This document shows positions 46,460-55,268 of a stretch of DNA of 64,000 bases, in pieces. Source of the stretch: Ornithinibacter aureus (GTDB lineage: Bacteria; Actinomycetota; Actinomycetes; Actinomycetales; Dermatophilaceae). The notes under the pieces were generated by a model. The model saw only the letters and a list, made by a program, of their open reading frames with translations. It was not told where the DNA came from and ran no database searches. The stretch is from NCBI RefSeq assembly GCF_009858245.1, contig NZ_VMSB01000001.1:2389623-2453622 (forward strand), written 5' to 3'. The translations under genes were made by a program, and so were the position numbers. How positions within the stretch are numbered: position 1 is the first letter of the stretch; the number at the start of each line of letters is the position of its first letter.

Positions 46460-47288
46460 GCGAGAAGTGAACCACAATCGCGCCCAGAGGGTGTCAAGAC
46501 ACGCCATGTGCGCGCACAATGCGCGACGAAATGAAGGCAGCCATCCCGCCGGAACGACCAGTCGTGGGGCCCATGCACGTCGGACCAGCAGGTCTTTGGG
46601 GCCCGACTCGCCACTGTGGCTGGTGGGTGAGGCGCCCAAAGTGGGCGAAGTGACGGGTCTCGTCGGCGCTCTCGCGGACCGCACGAACCGCTACGGGTTG
46701 GGGACGGCTGCGCCCGTGGCCTTCGGCCGACGCTTGTGGGCGTGGTCGTTCGTTGCGATGAGGAGGTGTTGCGCGCGTCCCCTGGTGGTCTGGGCTACGC
46801 CGGACGAGAACGCGCCGGACCAACGTGACCTCCTCGCGGCCTCGACCTACCCCGGCTGGACCCCAGATTCGTACTCCAGAGAAGTACTGCAGTGAGGTGT
46901 GAAAACGGCGTGATCGTGTACCCCACAACGGCTCCGCTTGTGCTCAATCACCCTCTCGCGGAGCTCATTCGGGGATTTTGCAAGCAGGGGATTAGGGGTC
47001 GAGTTCCACCGCAGCCCGGAGGTGAGAGGCCTTGCGTCTCACGGCGAGGGCCTCTTCGGGTGCCAGTGCCTCAGCAAGGTCGGCTACAAGCGCGCCGCCC
47101 GGTGTGCGAGGGCAACCGGGCGTGCCGGCCCGACGAGCCCACGGCTGGTTGATCAGTTCGATTGGCTCGGGGCGAGGCTAATCAACCCCGTGTTGCGCCG
47201 CGTTGCGTCAAACTGAAAGCCGAGGCGTCACGGCGCCCCGCGGGCCACACCAATTCGTTGCACGATCCAGCCGGAATCGCTGGCCGTC
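46460..47288. other. Gene-poor segment with the right island boundary
   Basis: 829 bp with no supported gene. It holds the tRNA-Ala 3' copy (46979-47013) and a hairpin AGAGGCC (47025-47031) / GGCCTCT (47049-47055), a worn duplicate of the tRNA terminator. Short open frames on both strands here have no recognisable sequence. Confidence 0.6.
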
Positions 47289-47654
47289 TCAGAGGGCCGG
47301 GTCGGTACCTTCAGGTTCCTGCAGCGAGGCGATTGCGCTCTCGAGCTGGGTGATCATGTCAGGGAGGTCGTCGACTGCCGTCGCGACCAGCGTCTCCACG
47401 TCGATGTCCCAGTAGCCGTGGACGATGCGGTTGCGCAGCCGGGTGGCAGCACGCCACGCGATCTTCGGGTTCGCATCCTTCGTCCCCGACGGGACCTGGC
47501 TGGCAGCCTCGCCGAGCACGGTGAAGTGCCACAACAACGCTGAACGCCGGATGCCGTCGGCACCGACCTGCTCGCTGCTTCGACCATCCACCAATTCCCG
47601 GATCGCCGTCGCCGCATCGCGCATCTCACGCAGCAGCAGGAGTTCACGCTGCAT
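47289..47654 (-). CDS. hepT: HepT-like toxin (DUF86)
   Basis: A 121-residue helical HEPN protein. The catalytic RX4-6H motif with conserved Tyr is seen as RLRNRIVHGYWDID (near residues 71-84). HepT toxins are RNases neutralised by adenylylation by MntA. It overlaps the 3' end of the nucleotidyltransferase gene by 11 bp, the standard pair architecture. Confidence 0.88.
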   Translation of the reverse strand: MQRELLLLREMRDAATAIRELVDGRSSEQVGADGIRRSALLWHFTVLGEAASQVPSGTKDANPKIAWRAATRLRNRIVHGYWDIDVETLVATAVDDLPDMITQLESAIASLQEPEGTDPAL

Positions 47655-47937
47655 AGAAGGGCTGTGCGTCGGCGAGGATCTGCTCGCGAAGGTACTTGTT
47701 GATGGATTGGCGCGCGACGAGGTCGACCCTGCGGCCGAAGAGGGCAGACAGCTCGTCCTCGAGGTCGAACAGTCGAAAACCTAATCGAGTACCCGGCTTC
47801 AGGACGAACAGCAGGTCGACATCACTGTCGATCCGGCTCTCTCCTCGAGCGACGGAGCCGAAGACCTCCAAGGCCGCGACACCGTAGCGCTCGCACACCA
47901 TCCGCAAGCGCTCCCTGTCAACGTCCAAGGCCAGCAC
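47644..47937 (-). CDS. mntA: MntA-like nucleotidyltransferase antitoxin
   Basis: A 97-residue minimal nucleotidyltransferase with the motif VFGSVARGESRIDSDVDLLFV (residues 25-45 region), including GS and the DxD pair. It would AMPylate and inactivate the HepT encoded just downstream. GTG start at 47935-47937. Confidence 0.88.
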   Translation of the reverse strand: MLALDVDRERLRMVCERYGVAALEVFGSVARGESRIDSDVDLLFVLKPGTRLGFRLFDLEDELSALFGRRVDLVARQSINKYLREQILADAQPFYAA

Positions 47938-48055
47938 GATCCCAGACTAACGGAGAGGGCACGGCACCCCGTGGCCGCAATGAACGACCCTGGATCGCGG
48001 TGAAGCACGGGCCCATCCAAGAGAGCGCGTCAGTGCCAGGGGCCACTGCACGGGA

Positions 48056-48391
48056 CTACTGGACGAAGCTGGCAGTGGCGAAGTCGGCGGCGGGCATCGG
48101 CACGCGCAACCGCCACGTGATCGCGATCGGCCGCTCCCCGCGGTGCTCGACGTAGTCGGCCTCCCCGAGGAACAGGTACGGCGTCCCAGTTCCGAACGCC
48201 GACACCTTCTGGGTCCGCGAGAACAGCAGCACGTGGCTCCCGGTCTCGCGGTGGCGCAGGTACCGCTGCCCCGTCGGCGAGGCCACCGTCGTCCCCGACT
48301 GTGACTCCCAGTGGAACAGGTCCTGGCTGATCGCGTAGTCCTGGTAGATCGTTGTCGGCGAGTGGTCCGACTCCGACTTGTGCAGCGTCAC
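48056..48391 (-). pseudogene. DUF3427 C-terminal remnant of a superfamily II helicase
   Basis: A frame of 111 codons encoding LHKSESDHSPTTIYQDYAI, LFHWESQS, SPTGQRYLRHRETGSHVLLF and FLGEADYVEHRGERPI, the end of DUF3427-containing helicases. The helicase motor and the earlier part of DUF3427 are absent. The break lies next to a short direct repeat GTCACGAG (48387-48394 and 48400-48407), suggesting a deletion that fused it to the HNH remnant. Confidence 0.78.
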
Positions 48392-48399
48392 GAGCAGGG

Positions 48400-49068
48400 G
48401 TCACGAGTGCTCTGCCGTGCATCTCTTGTAGGCCGTGCCTCAGCATCGGCCCACCCACCTCGTCCAGCAGATCCTTGTTGATGTGTACGACGTAGTCGGG
48501 GCTGATGCCCAGCAGCCGCCGGTCATACGCGGCGTGGTGGATCTTGCACAGGCTGAGGCCATTGGTGACGACAGGGTCGACGCCGGGCTTGCCGTCCTCG
48601 ATGAAGTGAGCGGCGTCCAGCAGCTCGGGATGCTTGAGTGAGCAGACAGTGCACTGTCCGCCGTATGCGAGCATCACCTGCGCCCGAAACGCGGGTTGGT
48701 GAACTCTTTGCTGCACGATGCGTGCCGCGTAGGCCTTCTCGACAGGGCTGAGGCTCTGTCCCACCGGGACGCTACGAAGCACCTCGTCAACGGTGAGGGT
48801 GAACTCCCGAACCCCCGTCGATCTCTCGATCTGGGTACGGGCCGTCGGGGGACGTGACGATTGTCAGCGTTGCCGCGTAACCCCGTGGGTTCCAGATGCC
48901 GCCTCTGCCCGGGTCGACCAAGCGTTCCATGGTGCCATCGGGTAGCGGAAACTCTGCGAGCTCGCTCCATCGGAGGTAGCCGCCCGTTGATTCGGCTCGC
49001 GTGGCCAATGCTGCAGCGATGATCTCGCGCCGCACGTACTCCTGGTTCGGTGGCAGCGGGCTCGACAT
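48400..49068 (-). pseudogene. HNH endonuclease remnant with internal deletion and frameshift
   Basis: The N-terminal piece (49068 to about 48800) shows PLPDGTMERLVDPGRGGIWN and ATLTIVTSPDGPYPD. In another frame follows the C-terminal HNH part (VPVGQSLSPVEKAYAARIVQ, CTVCSLKHPELLDAAHFI, NGLSLCKIHHAAYD). The middle section of this restriction-endonuclease-like family is missing and the 3' end is cut at the helicase remnant. The joint contains CCCGTACCCAGATCGA, shared with repeat family A; this could be chance coding identity or a recombination scar. Confidence 0.72.
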
Positions 49069-49129
49069 CCCCACAGCTTGCCAGGGCTCGGGGCGCCCGC
49101 CGGCGAACGCGCCCTCTAGAATCGCGATC

Positions 49130-49747
49130 ATGGGGGATCGGCCGTCCGTGCGCGCCGTGCTGTCGCGCGCCCGCACCTTCGCTGCCGCGCGTCCGGCCAA
49201 GCAGAAGGCGGGTGCTGCGGCGGCCGGGGTGCTGCTGGCCTCGGCCCCGTTCGGCGGCCTGGCCGCAGCCCCCGAGCCGCCCCCGCAGCAGCTCCGGCTG
49301 GGACAGCCGATGACGGTCGGCCCCTTCGAGGTGGCCATCGACAAGGTCGTGGAACTGCCCGACCTCGCCCCGGCCATCACCCCGGAACCCACCCAGCGGG
49401 TCGTCGTGGTGGATGCCGTCGTCACGCTCACCGGGGATCGCCCCGAGTACGCGGTCACCCTGACGAACAACCTGCGCGTCACCGGTGGCGGGGTGAAGAC
49501 CACCGAGCGGCCGAGTCTCTACGTCGTCGACGACGCCACGCGCATGAGCGTGTTCAACCCTGGCGTCTCCTATCGGCTGGCCATCGCCTTCGTCACCGAC
49601 GGGCCCTGGCAGGGCGAGACCGCCACCGTGCGCGCCAACCAGGTCGTCTTCCGCGAGGAGGACCGTGGCACCCTCAACCCCAACGCCTGGGTCGGCCTCG
49701 ACGAGATCCAGTGGCAGGGCTCAGTTCCCCTGGAGCGACGGTCGTGA
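49130..49747 (+). CDS. Uncharacterised exported/membrane-anchored protein, cluster gene 1
   Basis: A 205-residue protein with one N-terminal hydrophobic segment (AGAAAAGVLLASAPFGGLAA, residues 27-46), then a beta-rich extracytoplasmic domain (VGPFEVAIDKVVEL; RVVVVDAVVTLTGDRPEYAV). It reads like a DUF4352-type domain but I cannot name the family firmly. It is first of three tandem rightward genes, with the next 7 bp away. Confidence 0.7.
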   Translation: MGDRPSVRAVLSRARTFAAARPAKQKAGAAAAGVLLASAPFGGLAAAPEPPPQQLRLGQPMTVGPFEVAIDKVVELPDLAPAITPEPTQRVVVVDAVVTLTGDRPEYAVTLTNNLRVTGGGVKTTERPSLYVVDDATRMSVFNPGVSYRLAIAFVTDGPWQGETATVRANQVVFREEDRGTLNPNAWVGLDEIQWQGSVPLERRS

Positions 49748-49754
49748 GCGGCCA

Positions 49755-50372
49755 GTGAGCCGCGCCGCCTCCACCGCCGCCACGGCCGCGTTCGTCATCG
49801 CCGCCATGGGTCTGGGCCGGCTGATCACCGACCACGTACCCCTTCAGGCCTCCGCCGTCGAGCCCTTCACCGTCACGGCGGGCCTCGGCCAGACCGCGGC
49901 CCTGGAGTACGCCGAGGTGACCGTCACCGGCATCCGCGTCACCCCCACGATCACCGGAAACCCGACCGCGAAGGCCGGCGGGCGCTGGCTCGTCGTCGAC
50001 ACCGAACTGGTCGCGACCCGCGAACCCACCCTGATGCTCGGGTTCGACCTCGTCGCGCCCGACGGCACCCGCTACGCCCACTCCAGCCGGGGTACGGACT
50101 GCGCGATTAACGCCACCCTCGCCACCGGCGTGCCCTGGTACGGCAGCTTCTGCTTCGACGTGCCCGAGGCCGCGCTCGACGACCCGCACTTCCTCGTCTC
50201 CCGCGGTGACTACGCGGTCGACGGGTCGGGTCAACGCCGCGACGGCCTCGCCGACATCGACCTCGCCATCGACCCCGCCGACATCGATGCCGTGTGGTCC
50301 CAGACCGAGCCCGTCGACCTGAGCCCGACCGGCGTCGTGCCACCCGCCTCGGCAGAGCAGGCCACGCCATGA
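49755..50372 (+). CDS. Uncharacterised exported/membrane-anchored protein, cluster gene 2
   Basis: A 205-residue protein with an N-terminal hydrophobic segment (TAAFVIAAMGLGRLI) and a beta-rich domain (EYAEVTVTGIRVTP; GGRWLVVDTELVATREPTLM), with two Cys that could form a disulfide. It resembles gene 1 in layout, suggesting duplication. GTG start, overlapping gene 3 by 4 bp. Confidence 0.72.
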   Translation: MSRAASTAATAAFVIAAMGLGRLITDHVPLQASAVEPFTVTAGLGQTAALEYAEVTVTGIRVTPTITGNPTAKAGGRWLVVDTELVATREPTLMLGFDLVAPDGTRYAHSSRGTDCAINATLATGVPWYGSFCFDVPEAALDDPHFLVSRGDYAVDGSGQRRDGLADIDLAIDPADIDAVWSQTEPVDLSPTGVVPPASAEQATP

Positions 50373-50998
50373 TCGGCGCCCGCCCCAGCCGCTGGTGGAT
50401 CCTCGCCATCCCCTTCGCGATCGCGCTCATGCTCGCCGCGTCGGGCTACCGGGTCGGCACCTTCTGGTTCCACAACGGCCAGCACCGGGTCCTCGCGAGC
50501 GCGGATGCCGGGCAGTGGGCTCGCGCGAGCGAGGACTACACGGACGTGTTCGGCGACACGACCCGCTCGTATGCCGTCCGCCTGGCCGGGTGGGGTCAGG
50601 AGTCGTCGACGTTCGTCAACAGTCGCGGTGAGGAGTTCGCCCTGCCCGACGGCATGGTCGCCCGCACCGTCAACCTCGAGTTCGAGGCCGAACCCGACCA
50701 GGCCCTCACGAGTTGCACCATCTCGCTCATCGATGACCGGGGGCGCCGATTCGACAACGGTGGCAGCACCAGCCAGGTGGCGAACGAGTCGTCCGCGTGC
50801 GTGCCCGAGGAGACTCCGGGCCCGAGCGTGGCCGTCCTCGACACCGACGTGCGCGGCGCCACCCCGGACGACACGCAGCCACGGCCCACTCGCTGGGCCA
50901 CCTCCCCACAGGTCGTCGTGCCCCGCAATGCCGAGATCGTCGAGGTGCGGGTGTCGTTCGAGCACCCCGACTACGTCAGGCTGACGCCGGAACGCTGA
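50369..50998 (+). CDS. Uncharacterised exported/membrane-anchored protein, cluster gene 3
   Basis: A 209-residue protein with one N-terminal membrane helix (WWILAIPFAIALMLAASGY) and an extracytoplasmic domain with a possible disulfide (Cys112, Cys143 region). The start overlaps gene 2 as ATGA. The 3' end overlaps the convergent membrane protein gene by 23 bp. Function not recognised. Confidence 0.72.
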   Translation: MIGARPSRWWILAIPFAIALMLAASGYRVGTFWFHNGQHRVLASADAGQWARASEDYTDVFGDTTRSYAVRLAGWGQESSTFVNSRGEEFALPDGMVARTVNLEFEAEPDQALTSCTISLIDDRGRRFDNGGSTSQVANESSACVPEETPGPSVAVLDTDVRGATPDDTQPRPTRWATSPQVVVPRNAEIVEVRVSFEHPDYVRLTPER

Positions 50999-52322
50999 TC
51001 CCCGTCGGGCCGCCAGCAGCGGGGTCGGCGGTGGGTTCGCCGGTGGGTTCGGCAGTGGGGTCGGCGGACGGCTCATCAGGCTCGGGAGTCGGGTCGAGCG
51101 AGGGGCCGAGCAGCCAGTCGATCGCCGCCGCCAGCAGCGATGCGGCCAGCACCATCGTCACCGCCAGCCCGAGCGCGGCCTCCATCGGCGCGAAGGCCAG
51201 CCAGGTGTCGGTGTTGACCGGCCCGATCGCGAGGCGCAGCACCTCACCCAGGGCCCACGGGATGCGGATGACGAGCAGGAACGCCAGGCAGAACGTCAGC
51301 ATGGGCATCAGGCCAGCCGCGGCCATCATCCGCAGGCCGTTCCAGAACGCCGACCAGCGCTCGCGGACGTCCGCCACCAGCCCGCCCCCGAAGCGACGCA
51401 CCGGGGCGGGGATCTTCTGCAGGGTCGGGTTCGGCTCACGGGTCGGCTTCGGTGGCGGGCTGAGCCGGTGCCCGAGGACGACGGCCCCCACCGTGAGCCA
51501 CGCGAGCGGAACGATGACGACGGCATCCACCGCGCCGATCAGCCCGAACAGCCAGCCCGTCGCGGAATCGACCGGGTTCGCCAACGGCCCGAGCTCGTCG
51601 ACGACCCGGTCGTACTGCTCGACCACGACCTGCGAGGCCTGTCGCTGCTGGACCCACTCGATGGATGCCGCTCGCAGGTCACTGACCTTCTGCGCCACCT
51701 GCGAGGTGTAGTAGACCTCGACGAGCGCACCGACGAAGGCCAGCGCGAGGAACTGGGTCACCCGCTCGAGCCTGCCGAGCGCAAACCGCAGCACCCACGC
51801 GATGGCGACGATGGCGACGACGACCTGCCAGTCGTAGATCGCGAGCCGGCCGGCGTAGTCGTACTCGGTGGAGCCGTCGAGGCTGAACTGGTTGAACTCG
51901 TCGAAGGCCGCCTCGTTGGTGAAGCGGTAGAGGTCCTGCTGGAGCAGCCCGTAGGAGACGTAGACCGCGAGGAACGGCACGAGCACACTCACGGCGACGT
52001 CGACGAGGCGCATCTCGCGCTTCTCCGTGGTGGCCTGGCGGGCCTTGTGGTGGCTGAGCGCGGCGACGTTGGGCAGGGACGCGCGGGTCAGGTAGAGCAT
52101 GGCGATCATGGCCAGGAGGAACCCCAGCGGCGCGATCGTGAGGATGAGCTGGGCGACGAACGCGTTGTGGTCGCTCACCTCGACGGCCACCCACAGGGCG
52201 CCGCTGCGCAGGGCCAGCCCGAGGCAGGCGATGACGATGAACGGCGCCCAGAAGCGGCCCAGGATGCGCGCGGCCGCGATGAGGACCGCGGGGATGTCGC
52301 GCACCCGCATCGCGTCGTTCAC
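50976..52322 (-). CDS. Uncharacterised polytopic membrane protein
   Basis: A 448-residue protein with about seven hydrophobic segments (around residues 12-40, 58-82, 108-126, 166-182, 190-205, 264-288, 340-365 and 385-410) and a Pro/Thr/Glu-rich tail. It is convergent with the three anchored-protein genes, whose products may be its partners. No transporter or enzyme motif is recognised. Confidence 0.72.
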   Translation of the reverse strand: MNDAMRVRDIPAVLIAAARILGRFWAPFIVIACLGLALRSGALWVAVEVSDHNAFVAQLILTIAPLGFLLAMIAMLYLTRASLPNVAALSHHKARQATTEKREMRLVDVAVSVLVPFLAVYVSYGLLQQDLYRFTNEAAFDEFNQFSLDGSTEYDYAGRLAIYDWQVVVAIVAIAWVLRFALGRLERVTQFLALAFVGALVEVYYTSQVAQKVSDLRAASIEWVQQRQASQVVVEQYDRVVDELGPLANPVDSATGWLFGLIGAVDAVVIVPLAWLTVGAVVLGHRLSPPPKPTREPNPTLQKIPAPVRRFGGGLVADVRERWSAFWNGLRMMAAAGLMPMLTFCLAFLLVIRIPWALGEVLRLAIGPVNTDTWLAFAPMEAALGLAVTMVLAASLLAAAIDWLLGPSLDPTPEPDEPSADPTAEPTGEPTADPAAGGPTGISVPASA

Positions 52323-52419
52323 CCTGCCCCCTTGCTCTGGCCCCCGTGTCGCCTTGCCGAGCGAGAGCCTATCCGCCGGCCTGGGCGCGGCGGCTGTCGG
52401 ATGCCCGCTCTGCGGACGG

Positions 52420-52467
52420 ACACGACGACGCCGGCCGCCCCGTGAGGAGCGGCCGGCGTCGTCGTGT
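52420..52467 (-). terminator. Strong hairpin downstream of the Ala-rich protein gene
   Basis: An 18-bp perfect stem ACACGACGACGCCGGCCG / CGGCCGGCGTCGTCGTGT (52420-52437, 52450-52467) with a 12-nt loop. It lies 60 bp after the leftward gene ending at 52527. There is no T-run. Confidence 0.78.
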
Positions 52468-52526
52468 GCTGCGGGGGTGGGGGGTCGATCGCGCGATCGA
52501 TCGCGCTCCTGGCCCCCAGCCAGCGG

Positions 52527-53450
52527 TCAGCTCTCGCGCTTGGCCTCGTCAACGGCGTCGGATGCCGCGTCCTTGGTGTCGTGCGCCGCGTCACCGACCG
52601 CGTCGGCTGCGTCCGAAGCCGCGTCCTTCGCGTCGTCGATCGCATCGGATGCCGTGTCACCGGCATCCGAGACCGCGTCGCCAGCGGTGTCCACGGCGTC
52701 GGATGCCGCGTCCTTCGCGTCGTGCGCCGCGTCGCCAGCCGCGTCCTTGACGTCCGCGACCTTCTCGGCCACGGCGTCCTTGGCGTCAGCCGCCTTGTCC
52801 TTGGCGTCCGAGACGGCGCCGGACACGGCATCCGACGCGGCAGCAGCCTTGTCCTTGGCCTTGTCGGCCAGGTCGCTGACCTTCTCCGACGTGCTCTTGG
52901 GCGGGGTGTACGTGCCCGCGGTCGCCCACGGGTCGGGGCGCTCGTTGCTCTTGCGGTAGGCCATGATCGCGGCACCGGCAGCGATGGCCCCGAGCAGCAG
53001 CAGCCACTTGCCCTTGCCACCACCCTGCTTGGCGACGGCGTCACCCTTGAGCACGGCGAAGGCGTCGGGCGCGCGCTCTGCGGTCTCGGTGGCGGTGTCC
53101 TTCGCGGCGGCGGCACCAGCGGCGACCGCGGCGATGGCGCTGACGACCTTGGGCAGGACGTCCTCGACGAACACCTCACGCGCGGACTCGACCTTGGGGG
53201 CCAGGTTCTCGGCGGCGTGGTGCGCCTTCTCCTTGGCCGTCTCCGCGGCGCCCTGGGCGTACTCAGCGGCCTCGGCAGCCTTCACCTTGGCGGCAGCGGC
53301 GGTCGCAGCAGCGGCCTCGGCTGCCTCGGCGGCCTTGACCTTCAGCTCGGCTGCGCGCTCGGCGGCGTCGTGAGCGCTGTCGGTGACGTTTGCAACCCCG
53401 GTGGTGACGGCATCCTTGGCCTGGTCGGCCTTGCTGTCGGAACGGAACAC
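52527..53450 (-). CDS. Ala-rich LEA/apolipoprotein-like protein with one membrane helix
   Basis: A 307-residue protein that is very rich in Ala, Asp and Lys. Residues 1-120 are amphipathic helical repeats (AAELKVKAAEAAEAAAA), a single hydrophobic helix (WLLLLGAIAAGAAIMAYRK) lies near residue 165, and the C-terminal 120 residues repeat 11-mer-like DAKDAASDAVD units as in LEA-type proteins. Stress protection or envelope association is an inference from composition. GTG start with GAGGAGG 5 bp upstream. Confidence 0.8.
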   Translation of the reverse strand: MFRSDSKADQAKDAVTTGVANVTDSAHDAAERAAELKVKAAEAAEAAAATAAAAKVKAAEAAEYAQGAAETAKEKAHHAAENLAPKVESAREVFVEDVLPKVVSAIAAVAAGAAAAKDTATETAERAPDAFAVLKGDAVAKQGGGKGKWLLLLGAIAAGAAIMAYRKSNERPDPWATAGTYTPPKSTSEKVSDLADKAKDKAAAASDAVSGAVSDAKDKAADAKDAVAEKVADVKDAAGDAAHDAKDAASDAVDTAGDAVSDAGDTASDAIDDAKDAASDAADAVGDAAHDTKDAASDAVDEAKRES

Positions 53451-53607
53451 GTGTCCTCCTCGTGTGGACGTTGTCTTGCCCTCCATCTTGCCCTGTGGCC
53501 CCACCTCGACGCGATGGTGGGTGCAGCCTGATCTGTCGGCCGATGGCCCGCGTCGTCGGGCGACGGGCGAGCAGGCACCGTCAGGACGTCGTGAGAGGAT
53601 CGACGGC

Positions 53608-54126
53608 ATGAAGGCAACCCTGCACACGAATTATGGCCCCATCGTCGTCGAGCTCTTCCCGAACGAGGCGCCCAAGACCGTCGCCAACTTCACCGGTCTC
53701 GCGACCGGCGAGAAGGAGTACAAGGACGACGCGGGTCGCAGCAACCCGACCCCGTACTTCGACGGCCTGATCTTCCACCGCATCATCCCCGGCTTCATGA
53801 TCCAGGGTGGCTGCCCGCTGGGCCGCGGCATGGGCGGTCCGGGCTACAACTTCGACGACGAGATCCACCCCGACAAGCAGTTCGACCGCCCCTACATCCT
53901 CGCCATGGCCAACGCCGGCAAGCGCATGGGCAAGGGCACGAACGGCTCGCAGTTCTTCATCACCGTCGCCCCGACGACCTGGCTCAACGGCAAGCACACC
54001 ATCTTCGGTGAGGTCGCCGACGGCCCGAGCCGCGAGGTCGTCGACAAGATCGCCGGCGTCCGCACCGGGGCCCAGGACAAGCCCCTCGAGGACGTCGTCA
54101 TCGAGCGCGTCGAGCTGAACGACTGA
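53608..54126 (+). CDS. ppiA: Peptidyl-prolyl cis-trans isomerase, cyclophilin type
   Basis: A 172-residue cytosolic cyclophilin that catalyses proline isomerisation. The active-site sequence FHRIIPGFMIQGG (Arg at residue 50 region), GSQFFITVAPTTWLNGKHTIFGEV and the N-terminal LHTNYGPIVVEL are intact. No signal peptide. It lies near the dnaA region upstream of the rhomboid gene, as in Mycobacterium ppiA. Confidence 0.94.
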   Translation: MKATLHTNYGPIVVELFPNEAPKTVANFTGLATGEKEYKDDAGRSNPTPYFDGLIFHRIIPGFMIQGGCPLGRGMGGPGYNFDDEIHPDKQFDRPYILAMANAGKRMGKGTNGSQFFITVAPTTWLNGKHTIFGEVADGPSREVVDKIAGVRTGAQDKPLEDVVIERVELND

Positions 54127-54165
54127 CGCTGGTCGTGACCGAGCGCGCGAGGCGGGAGTCCCGAC

Positions 54166-55059
54166 GTGGCTGAGCAACCGGCATCCCCGGATGCCGTGGC
54201 ACCGGTTCCGGTGTGCCCTCGCCACCCCGATCGGGAGTCGTACGTGCGCTGCCAGCGGTGCATGCGGCCGACCTGCCCCGAGTGCCAGCGGCCCGCTGCC
54301 GTCGGCATCCAGTGCGTCGACTGCGTGGCCGAGGGTGCGAAGACGGTGCGCCAGGTGCGCACCGTCTTCGGCGGGGCCGTGACCGACGGCCGCCCCGTCG
54401 TGACGATGACGCTCATCGGGATCTGCGTCGCCGTGTTCCTGGCGCAGTCCGCGGTGCCCGGGTTCGAGCGGCAGATCTGGTTCTCGCCGGTGCTCGGACA
54501 GTCCGAGCCGTGGCGCTTCATCACGTCGGCGTTCGCCCACGGCTCGATCATGCACATCGCGTTCAACATGTACGCGCTGTGGATCATGGGCACCTACCTC
54601 GAGCCGATGCTCGGCCGGGCCCGGTTCATCGCCATCTACCTGCTGAGCGCGTTCGGTGGGTCGGTCTTCTACCTGTTGCTGGCGGCGCCGCAGAGCTACG
54701 AGGAAGCCGTGGCGTTCGGCCCGGGCATGTGGTGGACCCCTGCGGTCGGGGCCTCGGGCGCGGTGTTCGGCCTGTTCGGTGCGTTCCTGGTGCTCCAGCG
54801 TCGTCTGGGGCGCTCGGCTGCGGGCATGTACGTCATCATCGGCATCAACGCGGTCATCGGGTTCGTGCTGCCGAACATCGCCTGGCAGGCCCACCTCGGT
54901 GGGGCGCTCACCGGGGCCGCGGCCGCAGCGGCGATCGCCTACCTCGGGCGCAACCGCGGGCCGCTCAAGCCCGTCGACCGACGGGTGCACTGGGTGGCGC
55001 TCGGCGGGTTGTCCGTGCTGCTCGTCGTGCTGTCGCTGGCCAAGTACGCCACCGCCTGA
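54166..55059 (+). CDS. Rhomboid family intramembrane serine protease
   Basis: A 297-residue protein. The N-terminus has a Cys-rich zinc-ribbon-like segment (CPRHPDRESYVRCQRCMRPTC, then CVDC) near residues 17-53. Six or seven membrane helices follow, with catalytic Ser in GASGAVFGLFGAF (near residue 201) and catalytic His in AWQAHLGGALTG (near 246). HGSIMHIAFNMYAL has the conserved rhomboid HxxxN. GTG start. Substrates unknown. Confidence 0.92.
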   Translation: MAEQPASPDAVAPVPVCPRHPDRESYVRCQRCMRPTCPECQRPAAVGIQCVDCVAEGAKTVRQVRTVFGGAVTDGRPVVTMTLIGICVAVFLAQSAVPGFERQIWFSPVLGQSEPWRFITSAFAHGSIMHIAFNMYALWIMGTYLEPMLGRARFIAIYLLSAFGGSVFYLLLAAPQSYEEAVAFGPGMWWTPAVGASGAVFGLFGAFLVLQRRLGRSAAGMYVIIGINAVIGFVLPNIAWQAHLGGALTGAAAAAAIAYLGRNRGPLKPVDRRVHWVALGGLSVLLVVLSLAKYATA

Positions 55060-55092
55060 CCTGGGAGCAGGCTCGCCGCGGCTGCCCGGGGC

Positions 55093-55145
55093 TGTGGATT
55101 ACACGGATGTCATTCGTCCCCAGTGTGGACAGGGCCTGTGGATAA
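55093..55145. promoter_or_regulatory. DnaA-box-like cluster outside oriC
   Basis: TGTGGATAA (55137-55145) is a perfect reversed DnaA box; TGTGGATTA (55093-55101) and TGTGGACAG (55124-55132) are close variants. They lie in the rhomboid-crgA convergent gap and may titrate DnaA. Confidence 0.55.
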
Positions 55146-55216
55146 CTCTGGCCAAGGCTCGATGGCTCGGGCGGATGGCGCCGACCCGGGCCTGAGCAGG
55201 CGTCCCCAGACACAGG

Positions 55217-55254
55217 TTGTCCCCAGATCGACCAATAGGTCGATCTGGGGACAA
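55217..55254. repeat. Repeat family A copy 5 (perfect 38-bp palindrome)
   Basis: The 17-bp arms TTGTCCCCAGATCGACC / GGTCGATCTGGGGACAA around AATA. It lies between the convergent rhomboid and crgA genes, where it could act as a bidirectional terminator. Confidence 0.92.
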
Positions 55255-55268
55255 CAGAGATGTGGTGG

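Larger units (their letters stand above)
36925..47013. mobile_element. Genomic island inserted at the tRNA-Ala 3' end
   Basis: The left boundary is the tRNA-Ala 3' half through CCACCGCAG (36925-36971). The right boundary is a degenerate copy, TTGCAAGCAGGGG, TTAGGGG, TCGAG, TTCCACCGCAG (46979-47013), also followed by an AGAGGCC/GGCCTCT hairpin like the one after the real tRNA. The cargo has visibly lower GC and more A/T-ending codons than the core genes and consists of a defence-like operon, nested ISs and an XRE-ImmA pair. No integrase gene is visible, so the island is probably old or was moved by a helper. Confidence 0.75.

Noticed and set aside
46494..46928. Leftward open frame near the right island boundary
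   Set aside because: It has no recognisable motif, no ribosome binding site that I can see and an Arg-rich shadow composition.
52581..52860. Repetitive GCGTC-rich DNA as a separate repeat element
   Set aside because: The repetition follows from the Asp/Ala/Lys 11-mer-like protein repeats of the gene at 52527-53450.
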